Source of the DNA: RGZA01 sp041917755
GTDB lineage: Bacteria > Pseudomonadota > Alphaproteobacteria > UBA9219 > RGZA01
NCBI GenBank assembly: GCA_041917755.1
Contig: JAYRWY010000005.1
Span: 62,001-126,000 of the forward strand
Direction of reading: 5' to 3'
DNA length: 64,000 bases
The position numbers and the translations under genes were made by a program. Shown here in pieces: positions 1 through 7,515 of this stretch (positions within the stretch are counted from its first letter, which is position 1; every line of letters starts with the position of its first letter). Below the pieces are notes generated by a model, which saw only the letters and a list, made by a program, of their open reading frames with translations, did not search any database and was not told where the DNA came from.

Positions 1-364
1 TTTGCATGGAGGTTTCAATGCGCGACAGGAAATGATTGAGCAACCGCGCAAGATTGGATAAGTCATCCCACCTTGATTGTACATTTATCCGCCCGCTCAA
101 ATCGCCGGTATCAATAATATGCCATGCGGTTTCGGCAATGCGGTTGACGCGGCTCACTACAAAAAAGCTGATATAGAAACTAATCAGCACAATCAACACC
201 ATTGCCGCCAATGCCACGCCTGCCAGCCATTCAAAGGTAGGGGTGCTCACATCCGGATGCGCCGCCAGCGTATAAATAATAAAGGCAGACACCAACCCCA
301 CCAGCAGGAAAAACAGCATGGCAATGATAAAACTAGAACTGGAGAGGTATGATTTAATTTTCAT
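1..364 (-). CDS. Sensor histidine kinase, N-terminal part (cut by window edge)
   Basis: Only the N-terminal 121 codons are present; the kinase core lies beyond position 1. The translation opens with MKIKSYLSSSSF, a hydrophobic segment (about residues 10-31), a short periplasmic stretch, a second membrane segment (about 43-68) and then a HAMP-like linker (SRVNRIAETAWHIIDTGDLS). The layout is that of a membrane sensor kinase. Its ATG shares one base with the stop of the upstream OmpR-family regulator (TGATG), so the two are translationally coupled and are inferred to form a cognate pair. The signal sensed cannot be inferred. Confidence 0.8.
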   Translation of the reverse strand, partial: MKIKSYLSSSSFIIAMLFFLLVGLVSAFIIYTLAAHPDVSTPTFEWLAGVALAAMVLIVLISFYISFFVVSRVNRIAETAWHIIDTGDLSGRINVQSRWDDLSNLARLLNHFLSRIETSMQ

Positions 365-1044
365 CATGCCCCCGTATCATCAAGCGTATAACCGGTTCCA
401 CGCACTGTTTTCAAAAGCGGTTTTTCAAACCCTTTATCAATTTTATTTCTAAGGCGGCTGATATGCACATCAATCACATTGGTCTGCGGATCAAAATGAT
501 AATCCCACACCGCCTCCAATAACATTGCGCGCGTCACCACATGGCCCTTATTGCGCGCCAGATATTCCAGTAAACGGAACTCGCGGCTCTGCAATGCAAT
601 CACCTGATGTGCACGCGTGACCTTGCGCGCCACCACATCAATCATCAAATCCCCAATAGACAGCGTGGTTTCCGGCACTACTTGCTGCTGGCGACGCACC
701 ATAATTTCAAGGCGCGCCATCAACTCATCATAGGAAAATGGCTTGACCAGATAATCATCGCCGCCGCTGCGCAGCCCTTTCACGCGGTCATCCACTTCGC
801 CCAATGCACTTAAGATAATAATCGGCACGCGGTTTCCGGCGCTGCGCAACGCCGCAATCACATCCAGCCCATCCATCTTTGGTAACATGCGGTCAACAAT
901 CAGCGCATCGAAGGTCTGCGCCTTGGCCAACTTCAATCCTGATGAGCCATCCTGCGCGCATTGCACGCTGTGCCCGGCGTCTTCCAGTGTTTTGGAAAGC
1001 TGCCCCGATAAAATCTTATCATCTTCAATCACAAGTAATCGCAT
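364..1044 (-). CDS. OmpR-family two-component response regulator
   Basis: It receives phosphate from a histidine kinase and binds promoter DNA. The receiver domain (about residues 1-115) begins MRLLVIEDD with the acidic pocket, continues to the phospho-acceptor Asp in LIVDRMLPKMDG and has the conserved Lys in VKPFSYDEL. The C-terminal winged helix (about 130-224) carries the OmpR signature FRLLEYLARN, then VIDVHISRLRNKID and VRGTGYTLD. I start at 1044 because the receiver fold begins there; an in-frame start at 1086 would add 14 residues unlike the family. It overlaps the kinase gene by one base. Targets are unknown. Confidence 0.93.
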   Translation of the reverse strand: MRLLVIEDDKILSGQLSKTLEDAGHSVQCAQDGSSGLKLAKAQTFDALIVDRMLPKMDGLDVIAALRSAGNRVPIIILSALGEVDDRVKGLRSGGDDYLVKPFSYDELMARLEIMVRRQQQVVPETTLSIGDLMIDVVARKVTRAHQVIALQSREFRLLEYLARNKGHVVTRAMLLEAVWDYHFDPQTNVIDVHISRLRNKIDKGFEKPLLKTVRGTGYTLDDTGA

Positions 1045-1122
1045 AGGCCCAGTTTCATGTGAACCGCTGATGAATTCAACCTGCAACCAAATAGGATGGA
1101 AAATGGCAATAAAAAGGGGGGA

Positions 1123-1830
1123 TTAGTTCAACCGTGGCTTATTGTTATTGCTTGGCTGCGCCCATATCGCCATATGCCTTGAATCAATCCGGTTGGCAGG
1201 ACGGGCAAAACCGAATATGCCGGCGTCTGTTTTCAATACACGCTCGATCATGCCATTTAATACGCCAGCCACGGTTTCATTTGCGCTGACAAACGCCTTA
1301 TTGGCAATTTCCTGCACCAGAAAAACCGACGCGTTATGCGTGCCGTATTTTGCATCGATATTCTGCATGGCGGTCATCTGGCGGTTCAAAATGTCCATGG
1401 CATAAAACTGGCGAAGCACTCCGTCATCCGTGCTTGGCGCTGTTTCCAACACACGCACTGCAAGGCGTGCAATTTCCGCATGATCCGTCATGTCATGCTT
1501 ACCGCCCTTGCTTGCCGCGCGCATGACTTCAATCGCTTTATCCAGCGATGGTAAGATCTGGCTTTCATTTCCGGTCAGTTCAGCAACCGCCATATAATAT
1601 TGCGCGGCCAATAATCCGGTTTTCGATGACAGCACAACACCAGCCGCATTCTTGAACATATCATCAATGATGGTTTGGCTTGGCGCGGCATCATACGCAG
1701 CCAGGTAATGCTCGAGCGCACGCTGATGGTCATTATATGAAAAAGCGGTGCGCGCCATATCCAGCTGCGCATTGCCCTCATTGAACAACACGTCTTCATC
1801 GCCGATGGGCTGATATAACCTTTTTGTCAT
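1123..1830 (-). CDS. Hypothetical protein, helical, TPR-like N-terminus
   Basis: I do not recognise this 235-residue protein. Residues about 15-55 (NEGNAQLDMARTAFSYNDHQ, then a YLAAYDAAPSQ stretch) have the helix-turn-helix spacing of a tetratricopeptide repeat, and most of the rest is predicted helical without membrane segments or a signal peptide, so it is probably cytoplasmic. It lies upstream of the two-component pair on the same strand, 78 bases before the regulator, and is divergent from gshB. A helper or scaffold role would be speculation. Confidence 0.6.
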   Translation of the reverse strand: MTKRLYQPIGDEDVLFNEGNAQLDMARTAFSYNDHQRALEHYLAAYDAAPSQTIIDDMFKNAAGVVLSSKTGLLAAQYYMAVAELTGNESQILPSLDKAIEVMRAASKGGKHDMTDHAEIARLAVRVLETAPSTDDGVLRQFYAMDILNRQMTAMQNIDAKYGTHNASVFLVQEIANKAFVSANETVAGVLNGMIERVLKTDAGIFGFARPANRIDSRHMAIWAQPSNNNKPRLN

Positions 1831-1911
1831 GCCGCCAAAGTAATACCAAACAATACTTTCACCAATCTATTTTTGGCCTTTTCTTTTCATGGTTTCCGAC
1901 TAGGTTCTTGG

Positions 1912-2886
1912 ATGATGAGCACAAATTCCAGGAAAAAACTGCGCGTAGCCCTACAGATGGACCCGTTATCGGGCATTAATATTAATGGCGACAGCACCTT
2001 TGTGCTGGGCCTTGGCGCGCAGGAACTTGGCTACACGCTCTATGCCTATCATCCGCGCGATATGTTCTGGCGTGAGGGCGAGATCATGGCACGCGCCGAA
2101 GAGGTGCAGCTGCGCCGCGAGGAAGGCAATCATTTTACTGTGCTGAATAAACGTCTCATCAATCTGGATGAAGATGTCGATGTCATTCTGCTGCGTCAGG
2201 ATCCACCTTTTGATATGGGCTATATCACCAACACGCATTTACTCGACCAGCTTAAATATACCCGCGTCATCAATAATCCATCGGCTGTGCGCAACGCGCC
2301 GGAAAAGCTACTCATGCTGCGCTGGCCCGAAGTGTTGCCGCCCACGCTGATTAGTTTTAATGAACGCGATTTAACCGAATTTCTAAAGCAATACGGCCAG
2401 GTGGTTGCCAAAAAATTGTATGGTAATGCCGGGCGCGATGTCTATCGCTTCACGCATGATCAGCTTGATGGATTATTGGAACTGGCACAAACCCATGTCC
2501 GCGCCAGCGGTGAACCTCTCATGCTGCAACCGTTTTTGCCGGATATTTCCAATGGCGATAAGCGCATCATCCTGTTTGATGGCAAGCCAGCCGGCGTATT
2601 AAAACGCATGCCTGCCGCAGGTGATTTCCGCGCCAATTTGGCATTGGGCGGCACGCCGCATCCAACCGAACTCACCATGCGTGATAAGGAAATCTGCGCC
2701 ATCATCGGCCCCACCTTGCGCGAGATGGGATTATACTTTGCGGGCATTGATGTGATTGGTGACTACCTGATTGAAATCAACGTCACCTCGCCAACCGGCC
2801 TGCAAGGCATCAACAAGATGTATAATCTGCAAGGCGATGCGCGCATGGAAATGCTGTTCTGGCAAGGCCTGAATTTTAATTCCTGA
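1912..2886 (+). CDS. gshB: Glutathione synthetase
   Basis: ATP-grasp ligase that joins gamma-glutamylcysteine and glycine to make glutathione, in the cytosol. The N-terminal domain has the family stretch RQDPPFDMGYITNTHLLDQL and the NNPSAVRNAPEKL segment. The ATP-grasp part has AKKLYGNAGRDVYRF, QPFLPDISNGDKRI, a DGKPAGVLKRMPAAGDFRAN metal and nucleotide loop, and INVTSPTGLQGI at the C-terminus. At 324 residues it is of usual length. I use ATG 1912 (or the adjacent ATG 1915); a TTG at 1873 would add 13 unrelated residues. It is convergent with the next small gene, the two coding regions abutting. Confidence 0.95.
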   Translation: MMSTNSRKKLRVALQMDPLSGININGDSTFVLGLGAQELGYTLYAYHPRDMFWREGEIMARAEEVQLRREEGNHFTVLNKRLINLDEDVDVILLRQDPPFDMGYITNTHLLDQLKYTRVINNPSAVRNAPEKLLMLRWPEVLPPTLISFNERDLTEFLKQYGQVVAKKLYGNAGRDVYRFTHDQLDGLLELAQTHVRASGEPLMLQPFLPDISNGDKRIILFDGKPAGVLKRMPAAGDFRANLALGGTPHPTELTMRDKEICAIIGPTLREMGLYFAGIDVIGDYLIEINVTSPTGLQGINKMYNLQGDARMEMLFWQGLNFNS

Positions 2887-3120
2887 TTATAGTTTTTTTT
2901 CGGCTGCTACTTTTTTTCGGGTACGCGTCGCCGGCAGGACAGGTTGCGGCTCACCCAATAATCTTGCACGTAATTCGGGGGATGCGTATTGCAACTTCCA
3001 ATCATCGGGATCGATGATGGGCAATGCACCGCCCACATTCAATGCCTGCAATGTCTCTGGCTTGATATCCGCATTGGTGATGCGGCGTTTGCGGCGGGGT
3101 AGACGTGAGGAAAGGCGCAT
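2887..3120 (-). CDS. Small basic hypothetical protein
   Basis: A 77-residue protein of unknown function with a strongly basic N-terminus (RLSSRLPRRKRRITNAD) and a Lys/Arg-rich C-terminus. The middle has DPDDWKLQYASPELRARLLG. An AGGA Shine-Dalgarno six bases upstream favours ATG 3120 over ATG 3123. Its stop codon directly abuts the gshB stop on the other strand, leaving no room for a separate terminator. Charge suggests nucleic-acid or ribosome contact, but that is inference only. Confidence 0.6.
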   Translation of the reverse strand: MRLSSRLPRRKRRITNADIKPETLQALNVGGALPIIDPDDWKLQYASPELRARLLGEPQPVLPATRTRKKVAAEKKL

Positions 3121-3294
3121 CATTATTCCTGAACAGTCATTCTTGATGTTACTTAAAAGTAATGAGTTTAAATATTAAGCTGTTGTAACGCGGGGAATTT
3201 ATGTGCGCAAGTCCATAAAACCCTTTAATAATGCTGGTAATGCGCGCTATTTTGAATTCTACTTTATGCCTATGTCATCAATCATGGATTGTAA

Positions 3295-3984
3295 ATGCGC
3301 CATATTATTCTAGATACCGAAACCACCGGCTTTGACCCGTTGCAAGGTCACCGCATTGTTGAAATCGGCTGCGTGGAATTGGTGGGGCACATCGCCACCG
3401 GCAAAACATTTCAGGCCTATTTGAATCCTGAACGCGACATGCCGGAAGCCGCGCGTGCCGTGCATGGCCTCACCGATGAATTTTTAAAAGACAAACCCAT
3501 CTTCTCCCAAATCGTGGAGGAGTTTTTGGATTTCATCGGCGAAGACCCGCTGGTCATTCATAACGCGCCCTTCGATATGGCATTTTTAAATGCGGAATTA
3601 CAACGCATTGGTTTTTCGCCGCTACCCAAAACACGTGCCATTGATACGGTGATATTAGCGCGCAAAGCATTCCCCGGCGCACCCGCCAGTTTGGATGCCT
3701 TATGCAAACGCTTTAAAGTTGATGCGTCCAGCCGTCAATTGCACGGCGCACTGCTTGATGCACGCTTGCTGGCGGATGTATTTGTGGAATTATCGGGCGG
3801 TAAACAAACCGGTCTCAACATCGAATTTGCCCATGAACCAAAGGCACAAACACGCGCAGGCAACGGCGCAAAAGGCAAAGCACGTGAACCGCGTGACTTC
3901 CCGCTAAGCGCGCAAGAGCGCGCCGCGCACGAAGCCGCCATTGCGGGCATCAAAGATAATCTTTGGAAAAAACTGGCGGGCTAA
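3295..3984 (+). CDS. dnaQ: DNA polymerase III epsilon subunit (proofreading 3'-5' exonuclease)
   Basis: Proofreading exonuclease of the replicase. All exonuclease motifs are visible: ExoI ILDTETTGFDP near the N-terminus, ExoII VIHNAPFDMAFL in the middle, and the ExoIII epsilon type around HGALLDARLLADV. The tail (about residues 180-229) is rich in Ala, Lys and Arg and would hold the polymerase alpha contact. Length (229) is typical. In many alphaproteobacteria dnaQ sits beside coaE in the aroE cluster; here it stands alone about 27 kb away. No clear Shine-Dalgarno precedes ATG 3295. It is convergent with, and abuts, the hydrolase gene. Confidence 0.95.
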   Translation: MRHIILDTETTGFDPLQGHRIVEIGCVELVGHIATGKTFQAYLNPERDMPEAARAVHGLTDEFLKDKPIFSQIVEEFLDFIGEDPLVIHNAPFDMAFLNAELQRIGFSPLPKTRAIDTVILARKAFPGAPASLDALCKRFKVDASSRQLHGALLDARLLADVFVELSGGKQTGLNIEFAHEPKAQTRAGNGAKGKAREPRDFPLSAQERAAHEAAIAGIKDNLWKKLAG

Positions 3985-4686
3985 TCAGCCTAAATTCTTA
4001 TTCAAGAATGCAAGGCTGCGATCATTGGCCAGCTTGGCTGCGCCCGCATCAAAATGTTCGCCATTGATACGTGCAAAAGCATGTTCCACGCCGTTATACA
4101 CATAACTTTCAATCACGCTGTTTTTGGCAATCGCTGCACGCACACCCGCCAAGGCATCCCCGCTGAGGTATTTATCAAGCTCGGCAAAATGCATCAGCAA
4201 CGGGTTTTTAATGCGCGGCACATCACCCAATAATTCTGCAAGCCCAACCCCGTAATAGCTGACATTGCAATCGGCATCGGTGTTGGCTGCCATGAGGTAT
4301 GCGAGCTTTCCGCCCAAGCAATAGCCAATACTGCCTACCTTGCCATTACTTCCGGCAAGGCTACGCGCCACATTCAGCGTGCTTTGCAAATCCTTCATAC
4401 CCAGTTCAAGATCAAAGCCGTTGAAATATCCAAAGGCCTGTTCCCATTCGGCGGGGGTTTTATCGGTCAATTCCACACCGGGTTTTTGCCGCCAGAAAAT
4501 ATCGGGGCAAACAGCGTTAAATCCGGCGCTGGCCCAGTTATCGCACATCGCGCGCATACTGGCATTCACGCCAAAAATTTCCTGTATCACCAACAGGGTG
4601 GGGGCGTTTGCTGCGCTGGCTTTTGCCACATAGGCGCCAAATGAACCGCCATCATGGCTTTGAACGGTAAGATTAAATGGGGGCAT
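3985..4686 (-). CDS. Dienelactone hydrolase family protein
   Basis: Cytosolic alpha/beta hydrolase of the dienelactone hydrolase family, 233 residues (usual length). Visible features are the oxyanion-side QEIFGVNASMRAMCD, the nucleophile elbow GYCLGGK with catalytic Cys, an acidic residue in FAELDKYLS, and the His in YNGVEHAF, which complete a Cys-Asp-His triad. Members cleave cyclic enol lactones in aromatic breakdown, but many genomic homologues have unknown substrates, and no aromatic pathway genes are adjacent. An AGGAG ribosome binding site precedes ATG 4686. Confidence 0.9.
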   Translation of the reverse strand: MPPFNLTVQSHDGGSFGAYVAKASAANAPTLLVIQEIFGVNASMRAMCDNWASAGFNAVCPDIFWRQKPGVELTDKTPAEWEQAFGYFNGFDLELGMKDLQSTLNVARSLAGSNGKVGSIGYCLGGKLAYLMAANTDADCNVSYYGVGLAELLGDVPRIKNPLLMHFAELDKYLSGDALAGVRAAIAKNSVIESYVYNGVEHAFARINGEHFDAGAAKLANDRSLAFLNKNLG

Positions 4687-4790
4687 GACGTCTCCTGAAG
4701 TAAATTACCCCCATTCATATAAACCTTTTGATTGCCCAGCTCAAGCCAAGCTCATAATCTAAGCCCAGTTTCAACCAGAAAGGCCGCCCG

Positions 4791-5045
4791 ATGAAATTCA
4801 CTGTAAATATGGAATGCACCCCCGAAGAAGCCCGCGCATTTTTCGGCCTGCCTGATGTGCAACCGATGCAACAAGCGATGATGAAGGAAATTCAGCAACG
4901 CATGATGCAAGGCATGCAATCGATGGAACCTGATAAAATGATGCAACAATGGCTGCCCATGGGCATGCAGGCCTTTGACCAATTCCAGAAAATGTTCTGG
5001 ACATCCATGCAGAATGTCGCGCCCACCGCCGCAGCTAAAAAGTAA
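4791..5045 (+). CDS. DUF6489-type small protein
   Basis: An 84-residue soluble protein beginning MKFTVNMECTPEEARAFFG, followed by LPDVQPMQQAMMKEIQQRM and a Met/Gln-rich amphipathic helix. This opening matches a conserved alphaproteobacterial family of unknown function that I recall as DUF6489, often found near phasin-like or envelope genes. The Met-rich helix may mediate self-association (inference). AAGG lies eight bases before the ATG. Confidence 0.75.
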   Translation: MKFTVNMECTPEEARAFFGLPDVQPMQQAMMKEIQQRMMQGMQSMEPDKMMQQWLPMGMQAFDQFQKMFWTSMQNVAPTAAAKK

Positions 5046-5056
5046 TATTTCAAGTC

Positions 5057-5170
5057 ATGCCCGCCTATTTCGATAATCACATCTTTTGTTGCACAAATAA
5101 ACGCGCGAGCGGTTGCGCCTCTTGGCGCAGAGCGAGCCGTAATCAAAAAAGGCTATTTGTGTATGCCTGA
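5057..5170 (+). pseudogene. Decayed 5' duplicate of the adjacent ferredoxin gene
   Basis: A 37-codon reading frame begins MPAYFDNHIFCCTNKR, nearly the same as the start of the real ferredoxin (MPELYFQNHIFCCTNSR). After this it runs into an unrelated palindromic element and stops at 5170, overlapping the true ferredoxin ATG at 5163. A 25-bp stretch is identical in the two copies (5075-5099 and 5184-5208). The most likely origin is partial tandem duplication of the gene start, followed or caused by insertion of the palindrome. A short expressed leader peptide cannot be excluded. Confidence 0.6.
5106..5135. repeat. Small palindromic element, copy 1
   Basis: Reads CGAGCGGT, then stem TGCGCC, loop TCTT, stem GGCGCA, then GAGCGA. 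A second copy with the same outer flanks but an entirely different, still perfect, stem lies at 6831-6866. There is no T-run, so it is not an ordinary intrinsic terminator. It lies inside the decayed ferredoxin duplicate. Confidence 0.55.
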
Positions 5171-5211
5171 ACTATATTTCCAAAATCACATCTTTTGTTG
5201 CACAAATAGCC
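5151..5211. repeat. 11-bp inverted repeat around the ferredoxin start codon
   Basis: GGCTATTTGTG (5151-5161) is perfectly complementary to CACAAATAGCC (5201-5211). The ATG at 5163 lies in the loop, two bases after the left arm. In mRNA this could hide or expose the start region; whether it regulates anything is unknown. Confidence 0.5.
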
Positions 5212-5483
5212 GTCCTGAAGGGCATGAACGCGGTTCATGCGCCGCAAAGGGCTCTGAAAAACTGCGCAATTATATGAAGGATAAAGCCAAGGAATTGGGC
5301 ATTCCATCCACGCGCGTGAATGGCGCTGGCTGTCTTGACCGCTGCGAACACGGCCCGGTGATTGTGATTTATCCCGAAGGCGCATGGTACAAAGCCGAGA
5401 GCAAATCCGACATTGATGAAATTCTCATCTCGCATGTTCAAAACGGTAAACCGGTTGAACGCTTGCTGCTGCCCGCCAAATAA
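5163..5483 (+). CDS. [2Fe-2S] ferredoxin of the thioredoxin-like fold
   Basis: Small cytosolic electron carrier of 106 residues. Family marks are HIFCCTNSRPEGHERGSC near the N-terminus (cluster Cys residues), GSEKLRNYMK, and NGAGCLDRCEHGPVIVIYPE, which holds the other cluster Cys pair, followed by GAWYKAESKSDIDEI and the C-terminal RLLLPAK. The ATG at 5163 matches the family start. mnmE begins two bases after its stop, so they are co-transcribed; MnmE/MnmG activity is redox-linked through FAD, but a functional link is only an inference. The redox partner is unknown. Confidence 0.88.
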   Translation: MPELYFQNHIFCCTNSRPEGHERGSCAAKGSEKLRNYMKDKAKELGIPSTRVNGAGCLDRCEHGPVIVIYPEGAWYKAESKSDIDEILISHVQNGKPVERLLLPAK

Positions 5484-5485
5484 TC

Positions 5486-6823
5486 ATGTCGACGCACGCA
5501 TCCTCTGATACGATATACGCTCTCTCTTCCGCGCAAGGCCGCGCAGGCGTTGCCGTGTTTCGTGTCTCCGGCAGCAATGCAAAATTTGCAATCGAACGCA
5601 TTGCCGGTGTCTCACCAAAGGCACGCGTGGCTACCTTCGCCAAGCTCAAAACCCCATCGGGCGAGGCGATTGATGAAGCGGTTGTGCTATATTTTGCAGG
5701 CCCTGCCAGCTTTACCGGCGAAGATGTCGCTGAATTTCAAATCCATGGCGGGCGCGCGGTTATAGCTGCGCTGCAAGAAACCCTCAGTCGTTTGGGTTGC
5801 CGCTTGGCCGAGCCCGGTGAATTCACCCGTAGAGCATTTGAAAACGGCAAACTGGATTTAACCCAAGCCGAAGGCGTTGCCGATATCATCGAAGCCGAAA
5901 CACAAATGCAACGCGTGCAAGCACTCAAACAAATGGGCGGCGCGCTGTCATCGCTTACACAAAGCTGGCGTGAAAAACTCCTGCGCATTCTTGCGCATCT
6001 GGAAGCCGATATTGATTTTCCGGATGAAGATTTACCACCGCATATTGTGCAATCGCGCCTTGAAACCTTGCGTCAACTCAACAAGGAAATCGCAGCGCAT
6101 CTTGCCGATAACCGCCGCGGTGAACGCCTGCGTGATGGGTTTTCAATCGCGGTGCTGGGTGCGCCCAATGCCGGTAAATCAAGCCTTATTAACGCATTAG
6201 CGCAGCGCGATGCCGCCATTGTGTCGGCCCGGGCAGGCACCACCCGCGATATCATCGAGGTGCATCTGGATGTTGCCGGCATCCCCGTTATTCTGGCGGA
6301 TACAGCGGGCCTGCGTGAAACACATGACGAGATTGAAGAGGAGGGGATTAAGCGCGCACTTAAACGTGCGAATGATGCCGACCTCACCATCGTCATGTTC
6401 GATGCGACTACCACGCCCGATGGACAAAGCCTTGCACTGCTGAATGATAAAAGCATTGCCGTCGTGAATAAGGTGGATGAGGCAACACCCCCATCATCCA
6501 CGCAGTTACCAAAGCCGTTTTATATCTCCGCCAAAACCGGAAAAGGCATTGCAGAATTGCTCGATGCCTTGGCCAAACGCCTTAAAAATATCGTTGAAAA
6601 TCAGGTTGCCGCGCCGCTTACCCGTGCCCGCCACCGCGAAGCGCTCACCCATTGCCAGCAGCATTTACAACGCGCAATTGATGCCTATGACAGCGGCAAA
6701 GCCCCTGAACTGGTGGGCGAAGATATCCGCCTTGCCACACGCGCCCTTGCCCGCATTACCGGCGCAGTAGATGTCGATGACATCCTCGATATTATTTTCC
6801 GGGAATTTTGTATCGGGAAATAA
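5486..6823 (+). CDS. mnmE: tRNA uridine-5-carboxymethylaminomethyl GTPase MnmE
   Basis: GTPase that with MnmG modifies the wobble uridine (U34) of certain tRNAs, in the cytosol. The N-terminal tetrahydrofolate-binding domain opens TIYALSSAQGRAGVAVFRVSG. The G domain has G1 GAPNAGKSSLIN, the GTTRD switch, G3 DTAGLRE, G4 NKVD and SAKTGKG. The protein ends with the hallmark FREFCIGK including the catalytic Cys. Length 445 is normal. It follows the ferredoxin by two bases. Its partner mnmG, usually next door, is about 6 kb downstream, and rho, usually upstream, is on the far side of oriC. Confidence 0.97.
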   Translation: MSTHASSDTIYALSSAQGRAGVAVFRVSGSNAKFAIERIAGVSPKARVATFAKLKTPSGEAIDEAVVLYFAGPASFTGEDVAEFQIHGGRAVIAALQETLSRLGCRLAEPGEFTRRAFENGKLDLTQAEGVADIIEAETQMQRVQALKQMGGALSSLTQSWREKLLRILAHLEADIDFPDEDLPPHIVQSRLETLRQLNKEIAAHLADNRRGERLRDGFSIAVLGAPNAGKSSLINALAQRDAAIVSARAGTTRDIIEVHLDVAGIPVILADTAGLRETHDEIEEEGIKRALKRANDADLTIVMFDATTTPDGQSLALLNDKSIAVVNKVDEATPPSSTQLPKPFYISAKTGKGIAELLDALAKRLKNIVENQVAAPLTRARHREALTHCQQHLQRAIDAYDSGKAPELVGEDIRLATRALARITGAVDVDDILDIIFREFCIGK

Positions 6824-6830
6824 TCAAGCC

Positions 6831-6866
6831 CGAGCGGTTGTTCCATCGCCAGATGGAACAGAGCGA
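6831..6866. repeat. Small palindromic element, copy 2
   Basis: Same flanks as the copy at 5106-5135: CGAGCGGT, then stem TGTTCCATC, loop GCCA, stem GATGGAACA, then GAGCGA. The stem is longer and unrelated in sequence, yet perfectly paired. It sits eight bases after the mnmE stop, between convergent genes, without a T-run. Confidence 0.55.
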
Positions 6867-6918
6867 ATGGCTAATTCACATGCAGACGCATCGCACAAAA
6901 TAACGCGCAAAATAAAAA

Positions 6919-7449
6919 CTACTTCTCCGTCAGCTCTTTCAAATTCGCGAGACCCTTATCGAACATATCGCCGACAATCTTGTCGCAATTGAAAATCACG
7001 CCCATGATTTTGGTCACAATGGTCGCTTGCGCGCGCATGGTCCATGTCACTTCCGTGCCTTTATCTACTGGCTTAAACGTGAATTCGGTGGTGTTGGTGG
7101 CGGGCATGGGCTTTTCAAAATCCAGCCGCATGGTGATTTTCTCATTCGGCTTGCTATCCGTGATGGTCATGGTACCCACACCCACATCATCTTTTGCACT
7201 TTCCCATTTCATGCTGGAATCCTTGCCGGCATTGGGGCCTTTAAAGGTGGCCTTTTGCTCGGGGTCTAATTTGGCCCATGGGCTCCAATTGCTCCAGAAA
7301 TGCAGATCATTGATTTGCGCAAACACTTTGGCGGCTGGCGCATTAATGACAGCGCTACGCGTCAATACCCACTCATCCGGCTTGGATGCAGCAACCCCCA
7401 CCAACGCCAGTAAGGCAACCAATACAATTCCAAGAAATGCTTTGACCAT
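6919..7449 (-). CDS. Membrane-anchored SRPBCC (START-like) family protein
   Basis: A 176-residue protein with an N-terminal hydrophobic helix (VKAFLGIVLVALLALVGVAA) acting as signal anchor or signal peptide, then a polyketide-cyclase/START-type fold: VINAPAAKVFAQINDLHFWS, NWSPWAKLDP, MTITDSKPNEKITMRLDFEK and FKPVDKGTEVTWTM. The domain forms a hydrophobic pocket for small ligands, so a periplasmic lipid or hydrophobic ligand is plausible. GGAG six bases upstream decides ATG 7449 over the nearby TTG 7461 and ATG 7452. It is divergent from pyrC. Confidence 0.82.
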   Translation of the reverse strand: MVKAFLGIVLVALLALVGVAASKPDEWVLTRSAVINAPAAKVFAQINDLHFWSNWSPWAKLDPEQKATFKGPNAGKDSSMKWESAKDDVGVGTMTITDSKPNEKITMRLDFEKPMPATNTTEFTFKPVDKGTEVTWTMRAQATIVTKIMGVIFNCDKIVGDMFDKGLANLKELTEK

Positions 7450-7515
7450 CATAAACTCCAAAAGGCTGGATGCGGCAATTTAACCTTGCGATAAGACAAC
7501 AACCCTTATCCGCCA

